Assembly: GCF_014205275.1 (NCBI RefSeq)
Contig: NZ_JACHND010000001.1
Location: forward strand, 6,820,001-6,884,000
From: Sphaerisporangium siamense
Lineage (GTDB): Bacteria; Actinomycetota; Actinomycetes; Streptosporangiales; Streptosporangiaceae
DNA length: 64,000 nt
Reading direction: 5' to 3'
The translations under genes were made by a program, and so were the position numbers. This document shows positions 34,355 through 42,922 of the stretch, in pieces. Every line of letters starts with the position of its first letter. The stretch's first letter is position 1. The notes beneath the pieces are model-generated. The model was not told the origin of the DNA. It did no database searches and saw only the letters and a program-made list of their open reading frames with translations.

Positions 34355-36859
34355 GTGATGTCGGAAGCACGGCCGGGTGGGCGGCGCCAGGGACGCCGCG
34401 TGGCCGGACGCTACCAGCTTGAGGAGCAGATCGGCCGGGGTGGCATGGGCGTCGTCTGGCGCGCCCACGACGAGCTTCTGGACCGGGCCGTGGCGGTGAA
34501 AGAGGTCCGCTACCCCGGAGACCCGGACGACGACGAGGTGGCCGAGCTCAACCGCCGCACCTTGCGCGAGGCCCGCGCCGCCGGCCGTCTCAGCCACCCG
34601 AACGTCGTCGTGGTGCACGACGTCATCGAGGAGGGCGGACGTCCCTGGATCGTCATGCAGCTCATCGAGAGCCGCTCGCTCGGCCAGGTGCTGCGCGAGG
34701 ATGGGCCGCTGCCGGTCCGCATGGTGGCCGAGATCGGGCTGCAGGTCATGGAGGCGCTGCGCACCGCGCACGCCGCCGGGGTGCTGCACCGCGACGTCAA
34801 GCCCGAGAACGTCCTGCTCACCGATGACGGCCGCGTGGTGCTGACCGACTTCGGCATCGCCCGCATGGAGACCGACACGACGATGACCCGCACCGGGCTC
34901 GTCGGCACGCCCGCCTTCATCGCGCCCGAGCGGCTGCGCGGATCCCCGGCCCAGCGCGAGTCGGACCTGTGGTCGCTCGGCGCCACGCTGTACGCCGCCG
35001 TCGAGGGCCGCCCGCCGCACGACAAGGGCATGGCGATGGCGACCATGCACGCCGTGCTGACCGACGAGCCCGAGCCCGCGCCGCGCGCCGGGCGGCTCGG
35101 CCCCGTGCTGCTCGGCCTGCTGGAGAAGAACCCCGCGCGCCGCCTCACGGCCGACCAGGCCGAGCGCCTGCTGCGCGCCATCGCCGAGGACCGTTCCGCC
35201 GCGCCGACGTCGAGCATGCAGACGCTGCCCGCCACGCCGCGTCCCGTGCCCGAGACCAGCCCGCCGCGCCGGCGTCCTCGTCAGGACCTTCCTTCGCCGC
35301 CGCTCCCCCACCAGGACGACGCGGGGGACGACGCCGCGCCCGCCGGGGAGCAGGACGGGGCGCTGGACCGCGTGCGGGCGCTCCGCCAGGCGCCCGGCCG
35401 GCCCGGAAAGTCCGCGCCGAAGTCCGCGCCCGCGACGCCCCCCGCCGGGCCCCCGCCGTCCTCAGGACGCGCCGAGCCCGCCGAGGCCGAGCGTCCGGCG
35501 TCCGTCGGCTCCCCCGCCGAGGCCGCCCCCGAGGCCGCACGGAAGCCGGCGCCCGCCGGGGTTTTCCCCTCCTCCGGGGCGGAGGCGGCGGACGGAAAGG
35601 GCGTCCGCGGCGGCGAGGGTGACGGCGGCGCGCCGTCCCCGGGCTCCGAAGGCGAGCAGGCCCCGCGGCCCGCCCCGTCGAAGTCCTCCGCCAAGCCGGC
35701 GAAGCCCGCCAAGCCCGCCGCGGGTAAGTCCGCCGGGCCGTCCGCGCCGAAGGACGCCGAGGAGGCCCCGCCGTCCCAGGGCTCCGAGCGCCCCAAGGCG
35801 CCGCCGGTCACCGGGGCGGTCGCCGCGCCCGTCCAGCCGGTCACGCCCGATGCGCCCGGCCGGAGCGCCGGCCCGGCCCCGTACGGCCCGGAGTCACGGG
35901 AGGCCCTGCGGCCGACGCGCGTGCCCCGGCCCGGCGGACGGCCCGAGGCCGAGACCCGCCCCGAGACGCGCAGGCGGCCGTACGGGGACGCCGGCCCCGA
36001 CAGGGCCGCGGCCGAGGAGGTCGTGGCCCCGGGACCGGGCGTGGCACCGGCGCCGGGCACCGACCGGGCCACGGCCGTCCGGGCCGGGGAGTCGTCGGCG
36101 TTCTCGGGTTTCTGGCAGACCGGCCCCGCGCGCGAGGACGGGGACGACGGCCCGCCGAGGCGGCCGCTGCCGGTGGCGCGCATCGTCCTGGTCACCCTCC
36201 CGGTCGTGCTGATCGTCGCGGGCGTCGCCCTGTGGCTCGGCCTGCGCGACGCCTCCGACACCCCCGACCCGTCGGCGTCCGGCAAGAACGCCGCGCCCCC
36301 GGCCACGAACTCCTCCGCGGGCGCCTCGCCCTCGCAGAGTTCCTCGCCGCCGCCGTCCCCGACCCCGAGCGAGAAGCCCAAGCCGTCGTCCACCCCCAAG
36401 CCGGACGAGATCGGTCCGGGGGACGTCCCGGAGGGCTGGCGCAAGCACAAGCACGGCGGGTTCTCCCTCGCGCTGCCCAAGGGCTGGCGCGTGGACGGCA
36501 GCGGCAACGGCGAGATCCGGTTCCGCGGGGACTCGCACACCTACCTGGAGGTCCACCACACCTCCAACCCCGAGTCGGACGCGTTGAAGACCTGGCGGCG
36601 GGACGTGCCGGGCATGAGCGGCAACTTCCCGGGCTACAAGCTGATCGCGATCCGTGAGGTCAAGGGGTTCTGGAAGACCGCGGCCGACTGGGAGTTCACC
36701 TTCGGCGACAGCCGGTTCCGGTCGCGCGTGATCGACCGCGGCTTCGTCACCGACAAGAACAACGGCTACGCGCTGCTCTACAAGACCCAGGACAAGGACT
36801 GGAAGAAGAAGAAAAAGCTCTTCGAGAAGCTCGCCGCGACCTTCAAGCCCGCCAAGTAG
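34355..36859 (+). CDS. Transmembrane Ser/Thr protein kinase 1
   Basis: 834 aa. Hanks-type kinase domain 20-280: GRGGMGVVWRAHDE glycine loop, K49 (AVAVKEV), HRDVKPEN with D147, DFG D165, activation-loop TMTRTGLVGTPAFIAPE, DLWSLG. Residues 285-600 are a very long Pro/Ala/Glu/Lys-rich disordered linker; one helix at about 608-630 (ARIVLVTLPVVLIVAGVALW). The outer domain (about 690-834) starts PEGWRKHKHGGFSLALPKGW and is similar to that of kinase 2. GTG 34355 (GGGGG 9 nt upstream) or ATG 34358. Likely signals cell-surface state to cytoplasmic targets. Confidence 0.92.
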   Translation: MMSEARPGGRRQGRRVAGRYQLEEQIGRGGMGVVWRAHDELLDRAVAVKEVRYPGDPDDDEVAELNRRTLREARAAGRLSHPNVVVVHDVIEEGGRPWIVMQLIESRSLGQVLREDGPLPVRMVAEIGLQVMEALRTAHAAGVLHRDVKPENVLLTDDGRVVLTDFGIARMETDTTMTRTGLVGTPAFIAPERLRGSPAQRESDLWSLGATLYAAVEGRPPHDKGMAMATMHAVLTDEPEPAPRAGRLGPVLLGLLEKNPARRLTADQAERLLRAIAEDRSAAPTSSMQTLPATPRPVPETSPPRRRPRQDLPSPPLPHQDDAGDDAAPAGEQDGALDRVRALRQAPGRPGKSAPKSAPATPPAGPPPSSGRAEPAEAERPASVGSPAEAAPEAARKPAPAGVFPSSGAEAADGKGVRGGEGDGGAPSPGSEGEQAPRPAPSKSSAKPAKPAKPAAGKSAGPSAPKDAEEAPPSQGSERPKAPPVTGAVAAPVQPVTPDAPGRSAGPAPYGPESREALRPTRVPRPGGRPEAETRPETRRRPYGDAGPDRAAAEEVVAPGPGVAPAPGTDRATAVRAGESSAFSGFWQTGPAREDGDDGPPRRPLPVARIVLVTLPVVLIVAGVALWLGLRDASDTPDPSASGKNAAPPATNSSAGASPSQSSSPPPSPTPSEKPKPSSTPKPDEIGPGDVPEGWRKHKHGGFSLALPKGWRVDGSGNGEIRFRGDSHTYLEVHHTSNPESDALKTWRRDVPGMSGNFPGYKLIAIREVKGFWKTAADWEFTFGDSRFRSRVIDRGFVTDKNNGYALLYKTQDKDWKKKKKLFEKLAATFKPAK

Positions 36860-36949
36860 CGGGCGCGCCGCCGGGCGGCCCGGGGGACCGCGAACCGCGT
36901 CTACTCCGTCGGGTCGCGGGCGCCGGTCCCGTGCCCGGCGGTGTCGGGA

Positions 36950-36960
36950 TATGGGACGAT
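36950..36960 (+). promoter_or_regulatory. Shared 11-mer TATGGGACGAT upstream of kinase 2
   Basis: Same sequence as 34316-34326. It lies 26 nt before the GTG at 36987, ahead of the ribosome binding site GGGAGGGG. Confidence 0.45.
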
Positions 36961-36986
36961 CAGTGGCGGGCGACGGGAGGGGTGCG

Positions 36987-38729
36987 GTGACGTCGGAGAC
37001 GCAGCGCCGGATCGCCGGCAGGTACCGCCTGCTGGAGGAGATCGGCCGCGGCGGCATGGGCGTGGTCTGGCGCGCCCACGACGAGCTGCTGGACCGCACC
37101 GTCGCGGTGAAGGAGGTCCTGCACCACGCGACGAGCGAGCAGGACCGCGCGGCGTTCAACCTGCGGACCGTCCGCGAGGCGCGGGCGGCCGGGCGGCTGG
37201 ACCACCCCTCGGTGATCGTCGTGCACGACGTCATCGAGGAGGACGGCCGTCCCTGGATCGTCATGCAGCTCGTGCGGTCGCGGTCGCTCGGCCAGGTGCT
37301 GCGCGAGGAGGGGGCCCTGTCCCCGCGCCGGGTGGCCGAGATCGGCGCCCAGGTGCTCGACGCGCTGCGGGCCGCGCACGCCGCCGGGGTGCTGCACCGC
37401 GACGTCAAGCCGGAGAACGTGCTGATCACCGAGGCCGGCCGGGTCGTCCTGACCGACTTCGGCATCGCCACGATGCCGCAGGAGACGGCGCTGACCACGA
37501 CCGGAAGCCTGTCGGGCACGCCGGCGTTCCTGCCGCCGGAGCGGCTGCAGGGCCTGCCCGCGATCCCGGAGTCCGACCTGTGGTCCCTCGGGGCGACGCT
37601 GTACGCGGCGGTGGAGGGGCGTCCGCCGTTCGACCGGGGCGCGCCCGTGCCGACGATGGCGGCGGTGCTGAACGACGAGCCCGACCCGCCGCGGCGCGCC
37701 GGGCCGCTGGTCCCGGTGCTGGAGGGGCTGCTGCGCAAGGACCCCGCCCTGCGCGCGCCCGCCGCCTGGGCCGCGGAGGTGCTGGGCAGGGTGGCCGCAG
37801 GCGATCCCGCCGCGAGGGGCCCGGCCGAGGGTTCGTGGCGCTCGACGGCGGCGACCTCGGAGGCCGCGATCCCGTGGGCGGCGCCCGGCCCGCAAGGGTC
37901 CCCCGGGCCCTACGGCCCGCAGGGTTCCCAGGCTCCCTATGGCCCGCAAGGGTCCCACGGCCCCTATGGCCCGCAGGGTTCTCACGCTCCCTATGGCCCG
38001 CACGGCCCCGGCACCGGTTCGCCGGGGGCGCGCAGGCGGGTGCGGCCGGGAGTGCTGGTGCTGGTGGGCGTGCCGCTGCTGGTGGCGCTCGGCGCGGCCG
38101 GGTGGTACGGCTACGGCGTGCTGACCGACGGGCGGGTGACCGTCACGGTCTCCGAGGACGACCGCGGGACCGCCTCTGCCTCCATCCCCTCCCCTACCGC
38201 GGGGGACCCGTCGCCGACGGCCTCCGCGACCCCGAAGCCCACGGATCCGCCCGTCACCCCGGCCCCGTCGCCCGCGGCGACCGGCCTGCCGGACGGCTGG
38301 CGCACCCATGCCGACCCGCTGGGGTTCCGCATCGCGCTGCCCAAGGGCTGGCGTCCGGTGGACCGTGAGGCCACCCGCGTGTGGTTCCGCCCGAAGGGTT
38401 CGCAGACCTATCTTCTGGTCGATCTGACCCGCTGGGGCGAGAGGGACCCGCTGACGGCGCTGCGGACGGTCGAGCGGCAGGCTCTGGGCCAGGAGAGGCT
38501 GCCCGGCTACCGGCTGCTGTCGCTGCGCGCGCTCACCCAGAAGGGCCGGGAGGCGGCCGAGTGGGAGTTCACCTGGCGGATGGACGCGGGCGTGGCGCAC
38601 GTCCGGGACCTCGCCTTCTACGACGCCGACGGCCGCCAGGTCGCGGTGTACCTGCACACGGCCGAGAAGCGATGGGCAGCGGAGTCTGCCTATTTTGACA
38701 CGTTTGCGGCTAGTTTCCGACCTTCCTGA
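36987..38729 (+). CDS. Transmembrane Ser/Thr protein kinase 2
   Basis: 580 aa from GTG 36987, chosen for GGGAGGGG 4-5 nt upstream. Kinase domain 10-270: GRGGMGVVWRAHDE, K42 (AVKEV), HRDVKPEN, DFGIATMPQE, GTPAFLPPE. A linker with four 9-residue repeats (GSxxPYGPQ) precedes the membrane helix (VLVLVGVPLLVALGAAGWYG). The outer domain starts PDGWRTHADPLGFRIALPKG and is similar to kinase 1, including AAEWEFTW and the final F-x-P. Kinases 1 and 2 are clearly a duplication. The 3' end of this gene lies 43 bp before kinase 3. Confidence 0.92.
   Translation: MTSETQRRIAGRYRLLEEIGRGGMGVVWRAHDELLDRTVAVKEVLHHATSEQDRAAFNLRTVREARAAGRLDHPSVIVVHDVIEEDGRPWIVMQLVRSRSLGQVLREEGALSPRRVAEIGAQVLDALRAAHAAGVLHRDVKPENVLITEAGRVVLTDFGIATMPQETALTTTGSLSGTPAFLPPERLQGLPAIPESDLWSLGATLYAAVEGRPPFDRGAPVPTMAAVLNDEPDPPRRAGPLVPVLEGLLRKDPALRAPAAWAAEVLGRVAAGDPAARGPAEGSWRSTAATSEAAIPWAAPGPQGSPGPYGPQGSQAPYGPQGSHGPYGPQGSHAPYGPHGPGTGSPGARRRVRPGVLVLVGVPLLVALGAAGWYGYGVLTDGRVTVTVSEDDRGTASASIPSPTAGDPSPTASATPKPTDPPVTPAPSPAATGLPDGWRTHADPLGFRIALPKGWRPVDREATRVWFRPKGSQTYLLVDLTRWGERDPLTALRTVERQALGQERLPGYRLLSLRALTQKGREAAEWEFTWRMDAGVAHVRDLAFYDADGRQVAVYLHTAEKRWAAESAYFDTFAASFRPS
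37896..38003 (+). repeat. Four in-frame 27-bp repeats in kinase 2
   Basis: Units encode GSPGPYGPQ, GSQAPYGPQ, GSHGPYGPQ and GSHAPYGPH just inside the membrane helix. A short Pro/Tyr/Gly spacer of this kind could bind SH3-like or WW-like partners or only act as a flexible linker. Confidence 0.88.
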
Positions 38730-38772
38730 TTTTGCGGGAATGCCCCTTGCCATTTCGGGTAGCTCGGGTTGT

Positions 38773-40287
38773 ATGCCGGAATCCTCCCAGGTCACAGACA
38801 GAGTCGTGGCAGGCAGGTACCGTCTGCTGGAGCACATCGGCCGCGGCGGTATGGGCACCGTCTGGCTGGCCCGAGACGAGATCCTCGGCCGCCAGATCGC
38901 CGTCAAGGAACTGATCGCGCCGCCCGAACTCACCGGGCCCGAGCGCGAGATCTTCACCGCGCGCACCTTCAGGGAGGCCCGCGCGGCGGGCCGGGTGAGC
39001 CACGCGGGCGTCGCCACCGTGTACGACGTCTTCGAGGAGAACGGTCACCCCTGGATCGTCATGCAGTTCGTGCCGTCGGACACCCTGGGCGCGGTGGTCC
39101 GCGACCAGGGCCCGCTGCCGCCGGACCGCGTGGCCCGCATCGGCCTTGAGGTGCTCGGCGCGCTGCGCGCCGCCCACAAGGCCGGGGTGCTGCACCGCGA
39201 CGTCAAGCCCGACAACGTCCTGCTGGACAAGCGGGACGGCCGTGCGGTGCTGACGGACTTCGGCATCGCGATGCTCGACGACGACTCCCCCGTGACGCGG
39301 ACCGGCACGCTCATCGGCACGCCGGCGTTCATGGCGCCGGAGCGCGCGGAGGGCGGGCAGGCGACGCGCGCCTCGGACCTGTGGTCGCTCGGCGTCACCC
39401 TCTACGTGGCGGTGGAGGGCCGCTCGCCCTTCCAGCGCGGCAACCCCCTGGCCACGCTGGGCGCGGTCATGCACGACCCGCCCGCGCCGATGCGCCGGGC
39501 CGGCGCGCTGGCCCCGGTGCTCGCCGGGCTGCTGCGCAAGGACCCGGCGCAGAGGCTCACGGCGGCCGAGGCCGAGCGGAGCCTGCGCATGGTGGCCGAG
39601 GGACTCCAGCCCGAGCCCACCGCGCCCGCCGCCGTGCCGATCCCGGCGCCCCGGCGTCCGGACAACAGCGGTCCCGTCCCCGTCGCGGCGCCCGCCGCCG
39701 CCCCGCGGACCTCCCCCGTGCCGCCGCGGCGGCCCGCCGGAGGGCGCGGCATGGCGGTCGCGGGCCTGACCTCGCTCATCCTGTCGGTGGGCCTGGTGGC
39801 GGGCGGGCTGGCGTGGGTGCTGGCCCGCACGCAGCACACCGCCCAGACCCCCGCGGTGTCCCCCACGGTGCGGGTGACGGTGTCGGTCACGCCCACCGCG
39901 GAGCCCTCCACGGCGGAGCCGGTGACCAGGCGCTCCTCCGGTGGCACCACCCCGCCGCGGTACGACCCGCCGTCCTCGCAGCCGCGCCGCTCCTCCCCGC
40001 AGCCCACCGAGGACAAGCCCAAGCCCGAAAAGACCGACAAGCCGGACAAGAAGGGTCGGCCGAGCCCCTCCCCCAAGCCGACGGGCTCCGGCGACTCCGA
40101 CGGCGACACGAAGAAGAACGGGCAGGACAACACCGTGCCCCCGGCCGACGGCCTCGACACCCCCCGCGACGACCCCGGAGGGAGCCAGGACGACCCGGGC
40201 GGCAGCAACGGCGACGACGCGACGACCGACGGCTCCCAAGCCGAGGGCCACGGCGTCCTCCAGGGCGACCCCGTGACGAAGATCTGA
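38773..40287 (+). CDS. Transmembrane Ser/Thr protein kinase 3
   Basis: 504 aa from ATG 38773; an in-frame ATG at 38695 would overlap kinase 2 and adds no conserved sequence. Kinase domain 14-275: GRGGMGTVWLARDE, K45 (IAVKELI), HRDVKPDN, DFGIAMLDDD, GTLIGTPAFMAPE. One helix follows a Pro-rich linker (MAVAGLTSLILSVGLVAGGL AWVLA, about 326-350). Unlike kinases 1 and 2 the outer part is only a Thr/Ser/Pro/Asp-rich disordered stalk with no globular domain, ending GHGVLQGDPVTKI. Convergent with rluD, one base between stops. Confidence 0.92.
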   Translation: MPESSQVTDRVVAGRYRLLEHIGRGGMGTVWLARDEILGRQIAVKELIAPPELTGPEREIFTARTFREARAAGRVSHAGVATVYDVFEENGHPWIVMQFVPSDTLGAVVRDQGPLPPDRVARIGLEVLGALRAAHKAGVLHRDVKPDNVLLDKRDGRAVLTDFGIAMLDDDSPVTRTGTLIGTPAFMAPERAEGGQATRASDLWSLGVTLYVAVEGRSPFQRGNPLATLGAVMHDPPAPMRRAGALAPVLAGLLRKDPAQRLTAAEAERSLRMVAEGLQPEPTAPAAVPIPAPRRPDNSGPVPVAAPAAAPRTSPVPPRRPAGGRGMAVAGLTSLILSVGLVAGGLAWVLARTQHTAQTPAVSPTVRVTVSVTPTAEPSTAEPVTRRSSGGTTPPRYDPPSSQPRRSSPQPTEDKPKPEKTDKPDKKGRPSPSPKPTGSGDSDGDTKKNGQDNTVPPADGLDTPRDDPGGSQDDPGGSNGDDATTDGSQAEGHGVLQGDPVTKI

Positions 40288-40288
40288 C

Positions 40289-41218
40289 TCAGGACTCCTC
40301 GCGCGCGATCTCCAGCGCGCGGGCCAGGTCGGCGGGGTACTCGCTGGTGAACGAGACCCACTCGCCGCCGACGGGGTGCTCGAAGCCCAGCGACACGGCG
40401 TGCAGCCACTGGCGGGTCACCCCGAACCGCGCCGCGAGCGTCGGATCGGCGCCGTAGGCCAGGTCCCCCACGCAGGGGTGCCGGGTGGCGGCCATGTGCA
40501 CCCGGATCTGGTGGGTGCGCCCGGTCTCCAGCTTGATGTCCAGCAGCGAGGCGGCGCGGAACGCCTCGATCGTGTCGTAGTGGGTGACGGACGGCTTGCC
40601 GCCCGCGACGACCGCGAACCTGCCGTCCCCGGCCGGGTGCCGGTCGATGGGGGCGTCCACGGTGCCGCGCAGCGGGTCCGGGTGCCCCTGCACCAGCGCG
40701 TGGTAGCGCTTGTCGACCGTGCGCTCCTTGAAGGCGCGCTTCAGCCGCGAGTAGGCGACCTCGCTCTTGGCGACCGCCATGACGCCGGTCGTGTTGGCGT
40801 CCAGACGGTGCACGATGCCCTGACGCTCGGCGGCGCCGCTGGTGGCGACCTTGTGGCCCGCGCCGAGCAGGCCGCCGAGGACGGTCGGGCCGGTCCACCC
40901 GACGGTCGGGTGCGCGGCCACGCCGATCGGCTTGTCGATCACCACGATGTCGTCGTCCTCGTACAGCACGCGCATGCCGGGCACCGGCTCGGCCACGGGC
41001 ACGGGCGCGGTGGGCGGCGGGGGGATCACGACGTCGAGCCACGCGCCGGCGTGCACGCGGTCGGACTTGGCGGCGGGCGCGCCGTCGACCTGTACGTCGC
41101 CCGCGGCGATCAGCTCGGCGGCGCGGGTGCGCGAGAAGCCGAACAGCCGGGCCAGCGCGGCGTCGAGGCGCTCGCCCTCCAGCCCGTCGGGCACCGGGAG
41201 GCTTCGCTGCTCAGGCAC
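40289..41218 (-). CDS. rluD: RluA-family 23S rRNA pseudouridine synthase
   Basis: About 309 aa. N-terminal S4 RNA-binding domain ([32 protein letters not shown]), then the catalytic domain with Asp in [18 protein letters not shown] and the RluA motifs [17 protein letters not shown] and [14 protein letters not shown]. It modifies uridines in large-subunit rRNA; RluD-type assignment follows the lspA-rluD context of actinobacteria. GTG 41218 overlaps the lspA stop by 8 nt and gives the family start [19 protein letters not shown] 41227 is an alternative. Confidence 0.92.
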   Translation of the reverse strand: MPEQRSLPVPDGLEGERLDAALARLFGFSRTRAAELIAAGDVQVDGAPAAKSDRVHAGAWLDVVIPPPPTAPVPVAEPVPGMRVLYEDDDIVVIDKPIGVAAHPTVGWTGPTVLGGLLGAGHKVATSGAAERQGIVHRLDANTTGVMAVAKSEVAYSRLKRAFKERTVDKRYHALVQGHPDPLRGTVDAPIDRHPAGDGRFAVVAGGKPSVTHYDTIEAFRAASLLDIKLETGRTHQIRVHMAATRHPCVGDLAYGADPTLAARFGVTRQWLHAVSLGFEHPVGGEWVSFTSEYPADLARALEIAREES

Positions 41219-41825
41219 CGGCCTCACCGTCCCGCTCCGAGGGCTTCACGCTCTCCTGCGGCTCGTCGCCGGCGCGGGTGCCGTCGAGCTGGTGGCCGCG
41301 CCAGGCGAGCAGCACGGCGAGAATACCGCCGCAGACGATGCCGGAGTCGGCGACGTTGAACACCGGGAAGTGGCCGGGGAACGTCTCGATCCAGTCGACG
41401 ACGTGCCCCTGGAAGGGAGCGGGGTAGCGGAAGACGCGGTCGGTCAGGTTGCCGAGCGCGCCGCCGAGGAGCAGGCCGAGAGTGATCGCCCAGGGGAGGC
41501 TGCGCAGCCGGCGGGCCGTGCGCAGGATCGCGACCACCACACCCGCGGCGATGACCGTCAAGATGATCGTCATGCCCGTGCCGGCGCCGATGCTGAACGC
41601 CGCCCCGGAGTTGCGGATCACGCGCAGTTGCAGCAGGTCGCCGATCAGGCGCAGCGGCTCCTCGCCTTCCAGCTCGGCGACCACAAGCGTCTTGCTGATC
41701 AGGTCGAGGGCGTAGACGACGACCGCGACGGCGGCGAGCCAGGCCAGGCGCCGGGCACGCGCGGGCCCCCGGCCGCCGGGGGGGCGGCCCGTGGCGTCCG
41801 GCGTCGCGTCCGGCGTCGCGTTCAG
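41211..41825 (-). CDS. lspA: Lipoprotein signal peptidase II
   Basis: 204 aa, four membrane helices. The two catalytic Asp are in GNLTDRVFR and [11 protein letters not shown]; other family blocks are [12 protein letters not shown] and [10 protein letters not shown]. LspA cleaves the signal peptide of prolipoproteins after lipid attachment. Start choice is unusual: no ATG or GTG with a ribosome binding site lies near, but CTG at 41825 overlaps the stop of the TraR gene as CTGA and has GGAGGA exactly 6 nt upstream. GTG codons further up (VQAAGG, VRVVQ) have no such site. The C-terminal tail is charged and Ser/Glu-rich. Confidence 0.92.
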   Translation of the reverse strand: MNATPDATPDATGRPPGGRGPARARRLAWLAAVAVVVYALDLISKTLVVAELEGEEPLRLIGDLLQLRVIRNSGAAFSIGAGTGMTIILTVIAAGVVVAILRTARRLRSLPWAITLGLLLGGALGNLTDRVFRYPAPFQGHVVDWIETFPGHFPVFNVADSGIVCGGILAVLLAWRGHQLDGTRAGDEPQESVKPSERDGEAGA

Positions 41826-42232
41826 CGGCGCTCCTCCCGCTGCTTGCACGACACGCACAGCGTCGCCCTCGGGAACGCCTGAAGGCGTTCCTTGCCGATC
41901 GGCTTGTGGCACGATTCGCACACTCCGTAGGTTCCCGCGTCTATGCGGGCGACCGCCCGCTCGTTCTGCGCGATCAGGTCGCGCGCATTCAGGGTAAGGG
42001 CGATCTCGCGTTCCCGCTCATAGGTCTTGGCGCCGGCGTCCGCCTGGTCGTCCCCGGCGCTGTCGCTGATGTCGCCCGAGGCGATCTGCGACTCGGCCTT
42101 GGCCACCTCGGCGTTGAGCTCCTCGATCTCCCCTTGGAGGCGGTGCTTGACCTCGGCCAGCTCCTGGGTGGTCCAGACGGCGTCGCCGCCCGTCTCGGTG
42201 GCGGTCTTGGCCGCCCGCGTCATGCCCGCCAT
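41822..42232 (-). CDS. TraR/DksA-type C4 zinc-finger protein
   Basis: 136 aa. N-terminal coiled-coil-like helix pair ([20 protein letters not shown] and [20 protein letters not shown]) and the finger C-E-S-C ... C-V-S-C in [26 protein letters not shown]. This is the small DksA/TraR relative found before lspA in actinobacteria; DksA proteins reach the RNA polymerase secondary channel, but the acidic tip residues that define true DksA are not clearly conserved. ATG 42232 with GAGGAG 7 nt upstream. Confidence 0.9.
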   Translation of the reverse strand: MAGMTRAAKTATETGGDAVWTTQELAEVKHRLQGEIEELNAEVAKAESQIASGDISDSAGDDQADAGAKTYEREREIALTLNARDLIAQNERAVARIDAGTYGVCESCHKPIGKERLQAFPRATLCVSCKQREERR

Positions 42233-42317
42233 GAAGGTCTCCTCGCCGATGGACCAGATGAACAGTGCGGGAAGCATAGGTCGGCCATTTCGGAAGAACA
42301 AACGACGCGCCGACCGT

Positions 42318-42587
42318 TTACGCCATCCGTAACGCCCTGGCCCTTTCGGTCAATTCCTGGTCGTTGCCGAGGATCTCCACGACCTTATCCCTGCTTGTCG
42401 CTCCGCTTACCAGGCGGACGTCCGCCCTGCGGACTCCGAAGGCCGCGGCCAGCGCGCGCAGGGCCGCCTCGGTGGCCCTGCCGTCGACCGCGCGGGCGTT
42501 CACCCGCACCACGACGGCCTGGTCACCGTACGCCCCGCCGACGCCCTCGCGCGCCGAGCCCGGCCGTACTCTGATCGCCAGCCTCAT
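42318..42587 (-). CDS. DUF167/YggU family protein
   Basis: 89 aa. MRLAIRVRPGSAREGVGGAY, VVVRVNARAVDGRATEAALR and VRLVSGATSRDKVVEI match the small DUF167 alpha/beta fold (YggU), found in all domains and of unknown function. ATG 42587 with GAGAGGA about 10 nt upstream. First gene of the minus-strand DUF167-traR-lspA-rluD group, divergent from ileS. Confidence 0.9.
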   Translation of the reverse strand: MRLAIRVRPGSAREGVGGAYGDQAVVVRVNARAVDGRATEAALRALAAAFGVRRADVRLVSGATSRDKVVEILGNDQELTERARALRMA

Positions 42588-42611
42588 GAACGTGTCGGTC
42601 CTCTCGCCCGG

Positions 42612-42912
42612 GTGGGATATCGTTTTAGTTTGCAAGGCGTTGATGGGACGAGTACCTCCGAGCCCACCTCGCAGGAGCGACCCGGGGACGGTGCGAGCCC
42701 GGGGCGAGAGCCGGAGGGAATATCACCCGGAGCCGCCGGAAGAACGGCCGAGGCCGGGCCCAGCCCGCCTCCCCGGCTCAGTAGAACCGGCAGCGGCAGA
42801 CAAGAGTGGGCCTCTTTTCGGGAGATTCTCTCGCAGGAGGTCAAGGAGGGTGGTACCGCGGGGCCTCCGGCCTCGTCCCTCCACGCCATGGAGAAACACT
42901 CGCGTGGAGGTC
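42612..42912 (+). promoter_or_regulatory. T-box riboswitch controlling ileS
   Basis: The canonical T-box sequence AGGGTGGTACCGCGG is at 42847-42861, in a leader of about 300 nt just upstream of ileS. At the 5' end GTTGATGGGACGAGTA resembles the stem I base of T-boxes. A candidate isoleucine specifier ATC is at 42722-42724 in GGGAATATCACC. No T-tract terminator follows; instead the T-box is followed by GGCCTCCGGCC, CCCTCCACG and the GGAGG at 42906-42910, so the switch probably acts on translation by hiding the ribosome binding site, as in other actinobacterial ileS leaders. Uncharged tRNA-Ile would expose it. Confidence 0.92.
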
Positions 42913-42922
42913 CACCCCTACG

